A stretch of 64,000 nt of DNA from Varroa destructor (Eukaryota; Arthropoda; Arachnida; Mesostigmata; Varroidae): contig NW_019211455.1 of NCBI RefSeq assembly GCF_002443255.2, forward strand, positions 5,066,597-5,130,596, read 5' to 3'. Each line of letters begins with the position of its first letter. Position 1 is the stretch's first letter. Under the pieces are notes generated by a model that saw only the letters and a program-made list of their open reading frames with translations, was not told the origin of the DNA and ran no database searches. Positions 25,510 through 39,782 of the stretch are shown here, in pieces. The position numbers were made by a program, and so were the translations under genes.

Positions 25510-26569
25510 CTACCCCGGCTAGCATGAGACCCGCACACGGGGGTCTTATGCCGCCAGGTAACTGTGCTGACGTATACCTCTGATTCCCATGCTGATCTTC
25601 TCTTTGTATTGGTAAACGGAATAAATGGACAGAATTTACGATCGTAAAGAAGGTTTAGTTCGACTTTACCTTACTAAGATATTTCTTGTTGTTTCGCTAG
25701 CTACGGGTCGTCACTGCATTTTCGTCGAGTACGGCATAAATTTTGTGATTACCTCTATTTCAAATTTCAGCTCTGACAAACGATCATCATGGCATACTAT
25801 TGTGATGGCGCTATGTATGTACACATAGATAGACCCAGAGAAGTTAAGCAAGATCCATCTGAAGTAATATGCCGAATGGCTTAAATACAAAGAATAAGGA
25901 TAATCTTAAATGATTCGAGAAAAAACGTCAAGAGGTACTATGGCACGGTAACTTTATAGCGACCTTCCGTTTAAGTCAAAGAATGGGGCAGTCGCCATCA
26001 ACTATCGCAATTGTGCCGGCCATGCTTTTTTGGACACGGACAAACATTCAGGCAAAATATCATATTCTAGCTAGCACTTCGGTTAATCGAACGATTTTGT
26101 AGTTGTTACGTGTTAAAAAGCACAGGACAGGAACGAAAATGCACCGGCAAAGAAATGTTTAACATATTCAATTATACAGTAGACAATAGAAGCTGGAATC
26201 CATATTATAAGAGTTCTATCTATATTTATTCGATCTTATCTTACGTACGTTTTGACCAAATAAGTAAGTTAAATCATATGTCTAGCCAGTGCTAGGACCC
26301 GAATGCCCGCAATTAAAAATGTGCCTCAGTCGATGTATTTCTCTTCCGAAAAGATACACACATTCTGACTTTCATCTTTAAAGTATCGCCTTCAATACAG
26401 GATTCGCTTAATTGCAGGACCATAAATAACAATAGCTCATTTTCGGCGGTGTCGAGTTGCCTGGACCGACAATATCCTAGTGCTATATCTACCACCTCCA
26501 TCCATTTATTAAGGTCACACTATGGCGTGCAATTACTTTCTCCTTGAAGTCACTGATAGAAGCACTTCT

Positions 26570-26606
26570 GATCAGTGTCACTGATCGCTGATCGCTTGAT
26601 CCGATC
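26570..26606. repeat. GATC cluster with 17-bp dyad
   Basis: Five GATC tetramers lie within 37 bp. The first part, GATCAGTG-T-CACTGATC (26570-26586), is a perfect dyad with one central base. Confidence 0.6.
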
Positions 26607-28079
26607 AGTTCGTCTGTTTTAGTGCTAACAACGAATAAAAAAACAGCCACCTACACATTTATACTACAAGCGGTCACATTTTTCAAGACCTGTGCCGCGA
26701 TTGTTGTCGGATCTGAAAACGCTTACTTTAAACGCAGCTGTAACTATTACGTTGGGACACGTAACTTTCACGACTATTCATGAATGAACGCTCGGCCTAC
26801 ACAACTTCCACTCGAAATACACACGTGACTTTACGCACGTAGACAAAACATACCCTTTTAACTATGCATATGGCTACTTGCAACAACAGTCAGCCCTGAG
26901 TAACGTAGATTACAATAACATTCATGAATATTTTTAATCTAGATAAATACGTTTCAAGTTTAATAACTGGATTGGCACACGAGAATACTATTTCGATCTG
27001 CGTGCGCTATAGTTTGGTTTAAGATGTATAGCCAAGAGTTAGTCGTCCTTTTCGTGCTTCTGAAGCGGTTTAAGGGCTTGATTTTCTGTCAAAGGCTAGG
27101 ACACGTCCCTTGTCAGCCAAAGGCGCTATCTCATGTACCCCTTCCTTCTGAGCTAGGTGTCCTTTGAACTGAAAAATCACGTGTTCGCTTCACTGGCCTG
27201 TGACCGTCCTGAGTCGATTCGCAATTTATGTTCAATTTCCCATTAGCTTTTTTCCATTAGTCGCTGTCCTGAATTCCACATCTCGCTATTCAAAGTTATT
27301 GTGTTAATGTGCGCAACGTGTAAATTAGAATCACATTAATGTATAGCTAAAACTAATTAAGCACATGACACGACACGTATTGGCAAAAGCGTTTTTATTG
27401 CCTACTTTATAAATGGAATTTTCCGTGTTTTTTATGGATTTTTCTTTCTTTTTTTTCGCTGTCAATCTTCAGATGCAATCTGCTTATTCCTGCTCGACGA
27501 ATAATATACGCCGTCAGTCGGAAAAATCAGGTAAAGACATAGCCAGGCATAGGCGTTGTCCTATTCAAGACGACTTTTCGTTGCAGCCAAGAAATATCGA
27601 ATAATTTTTCTCTTGAGATTGATTTTACCAATTTTCATTCTATTTCAATAGTTACTCTATAATGTGTATATATCAAAGCTAGTTACTGGCAATATTTGTG
27701 CCGATATCTATTGGCAATATCTCTATAAGAAAGTCGCATTTTGATTATACCATGTATCTGTCGTTGTAAACCCTAGGCAAAGTTGGATAGCAACTTAGTA
27801 TGGTCAAAGGTTGAAGATGTCACTGATATATCGGCTTCTGGTTGTGTAAAGCGTGCGCTTTACCCATAGTAAAATATAGGGGCATACGAGGAAAAGTCTA
27901 TCCGATATTCTTTCTAATTGGATATCTAAAAATTATGTATTTAAATGGAATTTGAAGTGACTATCTTTCACTTTAGCCTTAAATGTATTTTTTTTTTATT
28001 TTCTGATCATGATTAATGAAAGGGCAATTAAATGCCATGTTCTATCATTTCCATTTTAATATATGATTAAAGATCGCGT

Positions 28080-28300
28080 TAATCATCAAAGGCAGCCTTG
28101 TTTCTGAGACAACGCTTTAAGAACGTTGAATACGGTTTGGCACTTAACTAAACTGTGAACGGCGTGAATTCTATGGGGAGAGCGAACACAGTTCGGATTA
28201 CGTTATTTTGGAGGACTTCGAGTTTTCCAATGATGTTTTGGTAGTACCGCATAACATTGTAGCACGAACTATAGGTTTAATAAAAGTACGAAAAGGACAC
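28080..28300 (-). mobile_element. LINE (Jockey/CR1-like) reverse transcriptase C-terminal fragment
   Basis: In one minus-strand frame the sequence reads YSSCYNVMRYYQNIIGKLEV then LQNNVIRTVFALP and TPFT. Jockey/CR1-type non-LTR retrotransposons carry a matching segment after the reverse-transcriptase fingers and palm: ..YCxxVWGxTYxSxLxKLxxLQNKAIR.. followed by TxxLY. A stop lies eight codons upstream of the Asn-Val-Met and another follows TPFTV, so this is a 5'-truncated, decayed copy, as is usual for LINEs. The end of the element below 28.1 kb and its extension to about 28.42 kb are unclear. Family and clade are inferred from memory. Confidence 0.55.
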
Positions 28301-29151
28301 GGCCAGATAGATTCAGGCACGCTAGAACACTGAAAGATAGCTGTGTGTGCAACTGCTATGGTTTGGGTAATTGACTTTAACCATTCCATATCCCTCTGCA
28401 ACGGTAAAAGCAAAAAAAAGTTTTAAACACGAACTAAGCAATGGATCTCCTAAGAAGATCGCGTCATTACTGACATTTGGTCTAGTTAACTAGAAGATAA
28501 TCAGTTGGGTTTTAGTGCGTCCGGCGTCACCTAAAATGAAGAAGGGTTTTGTAACGTATTGATTGTTATTGATCCTGGCAATCACTTCCTCTTTTGTGTT
28601 TGTACTCCTAGAATAGACGGGATAGCTGGTTTATAAACAAGACGATCTTCTAATAGAGAAGGTTGTTATTAAATAAAAATAGAATAACAATAATATATGA
28701 AATAAAATATAAAAAATCCCACCATTGAACATGACGCTGCCACACTACCTGAAAGCTGTTTCCATACTTGTTTCATACATGGAAACCATTTACAGAATAC
28801 GTTGTCCAGCGCTAGACGAGAAAGTATTGTTAATATATATGTATATATAAAACGCCGAAAAGGTTTTGATCGTTTTTTTACCTGATACAGAATGACATAT
28901 TTCAAGTAATATAAAGCGTTCTGTTGCCATAGTAGACGCACTAAAATCGTTGAAATGTCTGCATTCAAGTTTAGGACAGAGCGCCTTGAAGAGGCGAAAG
29001 TTCTGTTGGAATTGGCCATGTTTCTCACTTCTATTACAATAGAATTGCAGGTGCCGCTCAGTCCCACAAAAGAAAAACTGCTGTTTATAGTCGAGATGTG
29101 TTATCGGAAGAAAAAGCCTAAAGATGGTCTTATCGGTTTCTTTTTGAAAAT

Positions 29152-29506
29152 TACAGTTTGAAAGATGCTCTTTATAGTGGTGGTCCGCCGATTACGGAAG
29201 TAATCAATAAAATGATTGTGAAGTTCGAACAGTTTAACGCGTGAGTACGCCATGATATTGCGAAAAAAACCGCATCCGCTACAAGTAGTCTTACACCATT
29301 TGAAGAAAATTGACTACAGGAAAGGTTCGATGTCTGGTTACCACAGGAATCACTGCACAATAATTCACCCAACCATAATTCCGCTTACAAAGCGCTACGG
29401 AAACGGACAGCTGTTGATGAAAACCTCGTTACATACGATAAAAAAATGTGTAAATTTAACAGTAACAATAAGCTCCATAATCTGCAGAGGAAGGTGACGC
29501 TTTGTA
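29152..29506 (+). pseudogene. Broken coding region of unknown family, two in-frame TGA codons
   Basis: One plus-strand frame runs from about 29150 to the TAG at 29504 with protein-like composition: DALYSGGPPITEVINKMIVK, FEQFNA, stop, RHDIAKKTASATSSLTPFEE-N, stop, LQERFDVWLPQES, and YKALRKRTAVDENLVTYDKK. The two interruptions are both TGA (29242-29244 and 29309-29311). The second sits where a Trp would be natural (EEN-x-LQERFDVW). A separate frame just upstream (28955-29161, starting MSAFKFRTERLEEAKVLLE) could be the same coding region after a frameshift. I do not recognise the family. It may be an old transposon or cellular pseudogene. Confidence 0.35.
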
Positions 29507-29829
29507 TTTAGTAGGACTGGAAAGCAGTCGTGCATTATGGGCCCTTGCCGGCTAGCGAAACGCCTGAAACCTTTACTGCCAAGAACTAAGAGGACCGCAA
29601 CAAGCCGCTGAAAAAAATCAATCGGACCGGGTGAACAAAAAAAGCGCCGTCTTCCATCGTGGCAATGCCTGACCACACACGTTTTTAGCAGTGCGGCTAA
29701 AAATAAGAGAAGACTTAGATGAAAGGGTTTCATACGTTCGCCATATAGCCCGAGTCTTATACCATGAGACTACTATCAGCTTCTGCAGAACTCCCCTAAT
29801 GGCGTTCATTTTATTTCAATAGAACGACG

Positions 29830-32800
29830 CGAGAAAAATGGCAGACGGCCGTTGATCGAAACCGGGCACGTGTATGTTACCTAGTATTTTTTTAAATCAA
29901 AAAAATGTGAGATATGCTTCAATTTTGTCTTGGAAATGATCAATACTCCCTCAACAACGCAATATATTTCTATAGGATACGTAGTAGGATGTGTTGTGGT
30001 AATTTAAAGGCCCCGGGAACACAAAGAAGGAGGAGTAGTGTCAGAGTAATCGCGGCTTATCGGTGGGTCGATTAATCCAGCAGGTTTTCCTAAAATCGTT
30101 TACAATGTGTGAAATATAGTAATTTATAAATAGTCGGAATATAAATACGTGGCCGTTCAGTTTAACATGAAGCGTAATGCAAGACACAAATAAGTATTAA
30201 CCTAAAGAAACCGAGGAGGTGCCGTTCGTTTCAATAGAGAATAGATCAAAATGATAAAGTTACTTGCGTTGGCCAATTAATTACATTGAGCCCAAAGCCC
30301 TGACCATTTTACGTGGAATCCTGTTTACCTTTCAAACAGAGTCAGAGAACAACATGGAAATTACAAATCTCTGAAAATTGATTGAAGAAGCTTTTACCCC
30401 AAAGTTTATTTCGTACATTGAAAACGTTTTAATAAGCCCATTGATTGAGGTCAGATACAAATACTTCATTCGAAAAGATAATCGATGAACCAACCGAATA
30501 TAAACGATTAAACTATGTACAGTCATATGCAAAAGCCGAAGATAGTTTATGTCTAATTAAAATTAGCTTCAAACGATTTCTCAAGTATCTGTTTCGATTC
30601 TTCCCACGTTTGTACCAAGTGCGTCCGCCGCTAAAGATATACTTCTTCTACATATGCTCAAAAACTTATTAGTGAATAAACTATTCGTTTACAAAAATAC
30701 AAGAAAAATGTTTATTTTTAAAGCTTTTGCAACATCACCTTAAATTTTGAAACAAAAAAAAAGTCACAGTTTGACCTATTTACTATTACCCATTTAGTAG
30801 CAAAATTTAAAGTTAGCGATTATCATCTGTATGAAAATTCCAAGAGGCATTTCTCCCAGCTTGTCATACACGTTATTTCGTAACGGTGTAGCTAGATGAT
30901 AATATAAAATACGTGATATCTGATAAGAAAGTTATGATCTTATACGAAGCTCGCTGGCTATAAAGCTATCTAACATTTATTAGCAAAAAAGAACAAGTGA
31001 AGGTTCGTATCGTGTCACATATTCCGGTAAGCGTATTGCTTAAAGTAGATATCAAGGTATACCCCATTTCTTTGTGTAGCCTGAACGTATCGTTTTGTTG
31101 TGGTCACGTATATATGTAGTACATCAAGTCTTACCTCTTTTTTTTTTTATCTGATAATGACTGTATAAACAACAGAACTACCTAATAATAGCAGACAAGA
31201 ACTTAAAACGAGAGGATTAAGGGATATTATGCCAGTGCTCTCACATGAAGTTTCTCCAGGCCATTTAAGCTCAGTGCCCAATCTGTGCTAACTCGGTAAC
31301 GCCTGTGGTATTGAAAGGTAACACTGCCCATAAAGATAAACAGATGTTTCTAAACTGTTAAAGTTGTAGACACAGGTAACCGGGTGGAAGACGAGTAAAT
31401 TACCCCGAGACTGCAAGTCAAACACCTCAAACCAATAATTGTTACACGACTCATAAGCTTCGTATATTTAGTGGCGTAAGCTGGGATAATGTTGAAAATA
31501 CAACGTAGTCCATTGATCAGAGCCCCTATTTTCAATAACACGGCTGAAGATCTCATCTAGAAGTTAGTAAGAACATTTTCAAATTAGAAGCGTGATGGAA
31601 GAGTCCATGAACGAACCACTCAATAAGGAAACGATAGATTTCCGCTTGCATAAGAACATCTTCAATTTGTTGTTATTACGTCTTTAGGAATTGTTCCGTT
31701 GAAATACATCTATTCAGCAGTACAGTAGACCGAGTGACGGAAGGCAAAGACATTCTTCAGCTAGCTAATACAGGGCTAAAGATTTATTTCCTTCAAAGAT
31801 TTGTCGATGTATGTGGATGATATGCGATGGTACGCTCTAGCCTCCTCATTTTCCTGAATTTCCCTATTTTTCTTCTCCTTAACGGATGCAGAGAACGTGC
31901 ATCACATATGAATTATAGCAGGACACGCCTAACAGAACTGAGTCAAGGCAAAATAAAGCGCACATGAATTTAGAATACTGGTGTCGGTGGTAATGCTAGA
32001 ATTTTAGCTTCCGACTTTCTATCTTCTCCGTTTTTAAATCTCTGTAACCAGTCTTCTCTGTATCTCCCGTACGGTATAGTGATGTACATAAGAAGAGCAA
32101 ACGAATGGATGAGAAGGTAGAGAAAAATAAACCAACTGAAAAGGAACGACAGGGGTTAGAACGACAGTTGTAATAAACGACAATAAAGAAGAGAAGGAAA
32201 AACAAGACCAATAAAACGGGACCGTGAAAAGCTGGGGCAGAAATGATACAGACCGAATCCTTTAAAGCGAATACCAATATAAGCAACCGATTCCGTATCC
32301 TGTCTTATACAAGCCCTAACCAACCACTGCCGTTGCTCGAGTAGACCTTTTACGGAAAGGACGCGATGTGAAAGGAAAACTGCTTTTCCAAAAAAGATCC
32401 AACTACGATACTCGTATGAGAATCGGAGATTTTTGTAGTATGTTAGGTCGTTAGCATTGGAGCTGCCTACTCCGATAGTATCAGGATAATTGTTTATTCT
32501 GAAGGCCCTTATTGAAACTAAATGGCACTTCCGCTTGAGAAACAACTGGTGCTGACAAAGGATCTGCCAAAAGAGTGACGCACGACTGTGGGATCCCGCA
32601 GAGTATCACTACTTCATCAAATATAGGTCACATACGAGTCTAAATCAAGAATTTCCGTCACGCTTTATTTCTAAGACTGTATCTAAATCAAAACAGATAT
32701 TTCAACGAAATGTTCTATAGGTTCCAGAAATGTTATCCCTAACGGTCATGTAATAATTTGTTAATGGTAACCGTGCGTTAAACGATATTGATAAATGTAA

Positions 32801-35800
32801 GCTTGTTAAGGTGTCGCCTAATTACGGTATATTTAAAAAATTCCAACGGGAATAAAATTTGGGCTGACAGCATGTCCAGAGTCTTAAAAATACAAAGGCC
32901 TAAAGCGGCCAAAAGAACTTGAAAGGTGCCAAAAAGGCGCAAAAAATTTAAAAAAGGCTTTCTGGACGACCCAATTAACAACTGAGATTCTACTTCCTAG
33001 AACAGCTGTCAATTTCTGTATTAAAAACCTAGGTGTATTAAGAATAGCTTTCAAAGCTATTTTGATGAATTCTCAAGCTCTTCAAATCTAAGTTAACTAA
33101 AAGATCTCGAATCTCTATCAGGAGTTTACTCCATGGAAATCTTTTGCGAATGTTCCAAAAGCCACGAGAGAACTGGCATTAATGTAGACCGTCAATTTTG
33201 GATTAAAAAAAAATCTCTCTTAGTACGATTCGTTTAGCAGAGAATGATTGGATCATCTTTGTTCGTATTCCGAATACAACGCACCGTTGCTCGCTATGAC
33301 GAGTGTTGTTTTGTATACATAAACACTTATTAAATATATGAAAATCATTTTATCAATAATGTAATAAAAATGAAGTTTCGGGAATTGTTTAAAACAGAAT
33401 AACGTTATTACGGTAGTAGGTTTAAGATGTTCTATTGTACTTACTGTACACTAGCATACCTAGCATCACCGGAAGCCTGATTGGGAAAATTGACAGTACA
33501 ACGCTACGTTACTTGTCGCATTCGTTAGAGCATAATAGCAATCAAGGTCATCTGGACTTGGATCAGAGGAATAAGGGCTACGATCTGATTTTGTTTTCCT
33601 CGACTCAGGCTGTGACCGAAACGCGGCAATGAGCTCATGCGCTGTCTTCTAATTACCATACTATTCGTTGGCCTCATCCATCAGGCCCTTTAGGAATTTC
33701 GGATGTCCAATATCATTGATCGTTCGCTTTAATAAAAGTACTTAATAATGACGGATGTAGTTGATATCTATTGCCAGAATCGGCATAAAATTACGCTTGA
33801 TTCTACTCAACACTACCGCTGAAGTCGCTATCTGTCCTATTCGCTGCCATTTTTTCGCCCGACCCTTCTCTAGCTTGGTCCTTTTCTCGTCTGATTCATA
33901 TCTCGTAGAAGACGATGATATCCTCCAGGCGAATTTTTTGCTAACAGTAGTAACGCAACTTATCTCTGAAGTACGCCGCACATACTGCTATCTTTCCTGT
34001 ATGTAGTTCGTGAAAAACGTTCTTTTTTTCTCGCTGCTCGTTTTCATTCCCAGTATCTTCGCTCGAATCCGATAATACATGCTCCAAGAAACCTTATATT
34101 GAGCTATCTATTATATTACTAGTAGAGTAGTAAAAAAAAAAAAAAGGTATGAAACGAATATACTGTATATTAGAAATTTCTTTACTTCGTAAAGTATGTA
34201 ATTTAATATACGTCGATTGCGGTATAATATTTATGGTTCTAACTCACAAACGTACGATAGAAGGTTAAAAGTTGTATGTGTTATTAACACTGCAAAAGGA
34301 GGCAATTTTTAGCATCCTCTGTAAGTAATGTTTATATTGATTAGCAAGCAAATTATAAGCGGTATATTTCAACTAAAAGACGAATTTTTAAATTAAATTT
34401 AATTTAACGTAAGCAGAACCGTGGTAACTTTGAAAAAGTAAAAGAAAGAAATGAACCTAGTATAACCAGCTTCTAAAACTACGTTTGAGCTTTTAGCCCT
34501 CTTCAAATCGTTGAACAAATAAATACTAGCTGCCAAGTATAGGGTCGCTCGGGCAGATTGTTGAAGGTACAATTCCTTGAATCGAAATTCTGACAATTGC
34601 TTCAATAATAAATGGACAAATAGTTAATAACCGGTTCGGTATTAATTGACTAACCTACGAATCACCCCATGATGCATAAGAGTTTTCGGTTCGAGCCTAA
34701 AGAGTTCGTCAGACGACAGTTATAGCTCGTAGCGACATTATAAAATCGGCCGCTGAAGGTTGGCTATCCGTTCTTGCTATCAGAGCGGACTTCTCGTCGT
34801 CCCCTTTCAATATTTCTTTCAATTTCTCGTAGCCATATCGCATTGGTCGGCTACGAGCGATCAGGCCGAACGATGGATACAGCAGCAGTTTTCATCGTTG
34901 TCTCCTATTGCTCATCAACCCCAGTCCTCGTCTGCACAGCCCTGGCCAGCAGACTCACGGTTCCGCCATGTCCAGTCTGCTTAGCTCTCGTTCTAATGAA
35001 ACTATCTTTTCCATCCGTCTTCCTTCCTCTGTTCCTCGTTCCACGCGCTCGAGAACTCAGCTACCAAACGACAGCCAACTATACCCTCCATCGGCGGAAA
35101 GAATAGGTTCGTCGAAGCAATAAAAATCAGTTAAAAATATCCGTTCGTTTGACTTTGATCAACCGTTCTTAAAAGGGGAAAGACTGGCTTATCTTCAAGC
35201 AGCAATGAGCAAATAGCCTGGCTTGCCCTATCATTTTCGAAAGTCTAAGCAAAATAACGAGTGACAATTGAACTGCTGAACCCGAACAGAGTTCTGCTCA
35301 ACCCTGTCAATAGGATAATCAAATTTTACCAGATTTTGTTGTGGAGATCGCCGACTTGAATTAGGTTCTTATGAAATATTGAAACAAGGGGCGGCTACCA
35401 CAACCGAGTGTGACCATAGAACAACGAAATTCGGACCCCTGGAAATGACCAACTTACTTTTTTACTGATTTAAATTTTGTTCTCTTCTATCACCGAACGC
35501 ACTGCCTTTCATGATACGAAGAAATACTCACATGTTAAATGAGTGACCATATGGCGCATAACAGGGGCCGTCAAGCTGTGTTATATAGTAATTCTACAAA
35601 GAAAAAAAGCGAAGCTATAGATGAGCGTTCGCATGATAAGCTGCTAATCTTTCATGATGAAGCGTTTATAAAGAAGGAAGAAGAACTAGCTATAACAATC
35701 TATCTAACTCTAAGTTATATTGTGTATCAATTAAGTACTAACTTCTCAAGACAATAACGGCAACCGCAATGAAACAGACATTGTATTGCCTGCAGTAGCA

Positions 35801-38800
35801 GAAGGAGCACTGCTACAGAGTACAATATTCAAGGGTCAGGAGGGGATAATTTAGCGTACAATGGCTTCTTTTGTCGCTTTCAAACAAAGTTGTAAATCGG
35901 ATAGGACGTCTTTTCAACTAGATTGAACATTTCTCTGAGTAAACAAAACGTTTTCGGAACCGACTCGACTACTTGTACGACCACTGACGTCCTGGCAGCA
36001 AGCTGTACGATCATCCGCTTTGTACTGTGGATACGCCTTCCATTGGTTGAAGCTCGAAGACGCTGAGAAAACCCGAATTTCAGACCTTTAAAAGGATACC
36101 TGGGAATACTTGAGAGGGCTCCCGAAGATCCAAGCTCAGTCATTCCTGTGGTAATGGCTGCATATTTCAAATAAACATACAGACGTTTCGAAATGTACAA
36201 TACAATGTAGGGATTAAATAAATCCCTACTCTACTAAAAGATGTTCTTTGTCAACCCAATCTACTAAATCTTCTAAGTGCTAACATCTTCATATAAAACA
36301 AGCCTAATCTCGCTTTAGATCTTAAAAGCGAATGTTAGTTTAAAAGTAGGCGAAATATATGAAGAACGGCTTTTCGTATAATATATCGAAAAACAATTTG
36401 AATTGTGTAGTGCGCAAATAGGTTTGTAATACTTAGGAGGAGCCAGTTGCGAAAGAGCCTCGTGCTTTGCTGATACCCTAAATGACAACTTCCTGAACTA
36501 ATAGTTCAACAAGAGTTTTCTTTGGCCCGGGCTATTTTCGTGCCGAAAGCCCATCGCTAATAAGGCCCACGCGGTTAACTTGGTGGCCAATGTACCTCCA
36601 CTTTCAGTCCAGTCCACAGTTTCGCTCCATTAACAATCCGAAAAATAGCCTAATCTAATGTGAGACGCACTAAGTCCTACAGAAGAGGGTGCGAACTCTT
36701 ATTAAAAATACCAAGCTATTAATGGTCACCTAGAGCAAAAGTATACGTCAAGAGAAAATTTTTTGTCCAGCTAATGCTACTGGCCAATTGAAATCGCCAA
36801 AATTCTGACAGTAAAGGTCACCTGAGCTCCCAACATTGCATCGCCGTTAATGTATCTACTTTGCTCTACCAGAGAGGATATATTTGATAGCTTTGTCAGC
36901 TTGCAAACTGCCGGACTCTGCAACTTAAGCAAGATTGTTCATGAGGTCCTGCTGGAAACATTTATGCGTTTAACATGTATTCAAAACATACTTAGGCTAA
37001 TTATGAACATAGTTGTGACTAAATGTTGATATTACACAAAATGACCATGCCCATCCCAATTAATTTTGAACACTGTGCGAGTGTATGACTAATGTGACAG
37101 GAATACTGCATACTAATTTATGGAACGACGAGATATGATGACAGTCACCGAATCTAACCCGAAGCTGTAAAGCCTGTACGTAGCCCAGCTATGTTACCAG
37201 ATTACCTTTTCGGCTGGCAACTAACCGTATATTTATGCGCGTCGCTTTGCGGTCACTGGGTCCTGCTAGGGACATCCCGCAGCAATGGCGCTGATTCCAC
37301 TATGATTATCTCCGTTACCCCGGCTTCCGCCGATACATTTCCCCTGCTGCGCGTTTCTCCTTATACCCAGATTTCATGTTTGCACAGGTCTGCACATCCC
37401 ACACCCCCTTTGTGTAGCTTATTGAAAGCACAAATCCGGTCATGATCTGGAGCAACAAGGGTCTCACCGGTTCTGCATATGGACTGTTAGAGGGACGTTC
37501 GTTCAAGGGGTTTGTATAATGATACTATCATACCATGTAGCCTAAAAAAACAGTGAGAACTTTATGAAACAGCCGATAGCTACCGACCAGGTTACTTCTA
37601 CACCGGCTCTTCTGACGGCGATCTGCCGTCGGCTATCACATCAGCAAATCACAACGGTGTTTTCTTTGCCGGGTTTTTCCTAGACACCTATTCTCTTTTT
37701 TTTTGCGCTAACTGGATGTCGGGATAAATCTTGTTCCGTCCGCTGATGTGAGCTTCCCCATTGCCCTAGCTTCCTACAACGTTAGGACATCTCACGGCCC
37801 ACAACCTCCTCCCGTCTGATTGGATGCTTTCCGAATGCCGGACACGTCCGTGTCCATACCCGCCGGCCAAAGGACAATAGTCTATGCAAGCTCTCTTCTT
37901 TTGCCGCTTTGCATTTCAGAAAACCTGGTACATACTTAGCGACGAGGGCATAATAACTGTAAGAGCTTAAATTGTTTGTTCTCATTATTACTGCTGCCTT
38001 CTCTGAAATCAATTCAGCCCTCACTTTGTTAAATAAAGTTTCGAACTTTATGTTCGGCAGCGCCGTTAAGCATTCCATCGTATGGCCGGTTCTCAGCGCG
38101 AAGCGAACCCTATCTACGTGCGGACTCGAACAGGCAAATACGTTATCCACGAAACAATTACGGATACATGTTTCGTGTCCCCTCCTAAACTATGTTGACA
38201 TAAATAAAGGAAACCGTAACAAATATCTTCTAAAAGAGCAAAGGGATGAAACATTACATATATGCATTAAATTGTCTGGTATAATTTAGTTTAAAATCAT
38301 CATGGATCTGTTAAATTAAGCAGTGACCGAACGCGCTAACTTAACGTGTTCAAATATTGCCTACCGATAATACCCTAACGATAAATAGTTCTTAGTATAA
38401 GCCATGTGTACATGAATTCAATCGGCTCATTGTAAACATTTATCTGTCAATGGAAGAAGGAGTCTCTTTGCTTGATACAGCCGGTGCCCCAAAGACCACC
38501 ACCAGGCTTCGGTTCAATGATCGAAGTTTCCGGCGTGGTCGTTTTCCATAGCACTAACATTAAGCGATTGTTAGATATGCGGTGGATAATAGTTCGTACC
38601 AAACGAAAATAGGCTCTAGTTAGACCGCCAGAAGGTCGAGCCACTCAATATCATAGTGCGACCTGCTATCGTCTTCTTGATCCTGCGCTTTTTTCTACGT
38701 AAGATGTATCGTTGCGTCATCAAAGCGTGAGCACCGAATCAGTGAGGCTCTCTATTCTGCTTCCTCCATGAAAGACAAGCCTAGTGAGGTAGGTGCTTAC

Positions 38801-39260
38801 CAAAACGTAAGCACTACTGAGTCGTGCTAGACAGAGCGGCGGAACATCGTCCACCTATCAGCCAGATCGACTAATTTCATTGGCATATTCCGCTACATGA
38901 CGAGGTCAGATTGCAGCGCAAGAGTTAAGGACGACTCAACCTCAGTTTTGCTTTACCGAAATTTCCTCTAGTTATTCCCTGTGTGCTTCCAGGGTTTATT
39001 ACAGTGATGAGTTCCCGCGTCATTTGCCTTGGGAATCGTCGATACATGTAAGAGATCTTAACCCTAGAGTGCTGCCTCTAATAATATCAACAAGGATCTA
39101 ATATACTCTAACGTTGTAAACGTAGACTCGGGAAAATAATATCCACGTGCCATACCTACACATCATTTTTCAGCTAGTACCACCATATCCCACAAATGAC
39201 CCTCTTACAATTCTAAATTTATCCTTTTTAACAAAAATCATATTGTTACATGTCATTATA
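29830..39260. other. No recognised gene
   Basis: Low coding potential throughout. Pyrimidine-rich frames at 34.75-35.12 kb and 37.19-37.45 kb, and minus-strand frames at 32.16-32.55, 35.88-36.20 and 37.78-38.15 kb, have no family motif. Some may be decayed transposon sequence beyond recognition. Confidence 0.4.
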
Positions 39261-39267
39261 TTAACAA

Positions 39268-39290
39268 AAATTACATATATATATGTAATT
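39268..39290. repeat. AT-rich 22-bp palindrome
   Basis: A self-complementary stretch (AATTACATATATATATGTAATT) lies in otherwise A+T-rich sequence. Its core is a TA repeat, so it may be only low complexity. Confidence 0.45.
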
Positions 39291-39782
39291 AATTCGCAGC
39301 ATAATAATAAAGCAATTAATTCGTTATTATAGACGTTTTCAGAAAATAGAATACCTATAAAATTCTAAAGCTTATTATAACGTTACATAGTTCTACAATG
39401 TGTCTCTGAATAAAATTTACGTTTCCAATCTAGGTCAGTACAAGATTTATTTTTCACTTTTAATACGTAAAGTTTTTCTTTGCTCAGTGCTTACGTCTAG
39501 TTATAACGACGTGCCACACATGCAACCCAGAACCCTACCTAGCAGCATGTCGGCATACTGTATTAGGTGGACTTTCCCTAGGCTCTATTTATTACAACAT
39601 TCGTCGGTGACAGAGTCGCACTATTATCTTTTTAATTGTTTCCTAGTAGCTTTATGTCCTTCCTAGTTATTTCGCCTGGTAATGGTTTGTTGACGACCGG
39701 TGAAATTCGAAGCGTTCCATTTACTTCACTGATCAGAAAGCCTGGAACTCACCGTGGCATAGCCATAATGCGAACCTCGTTC

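Larger units (their letters stand above)
23090..28070. other. No recognised gene
   Basis: A+T-rich sequence with only short frames. I see no domain, splice pair or RNA gene that I would defend. The dyads at 25.5 and 26.57 kb are listed separately. Confidence 0.45.
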
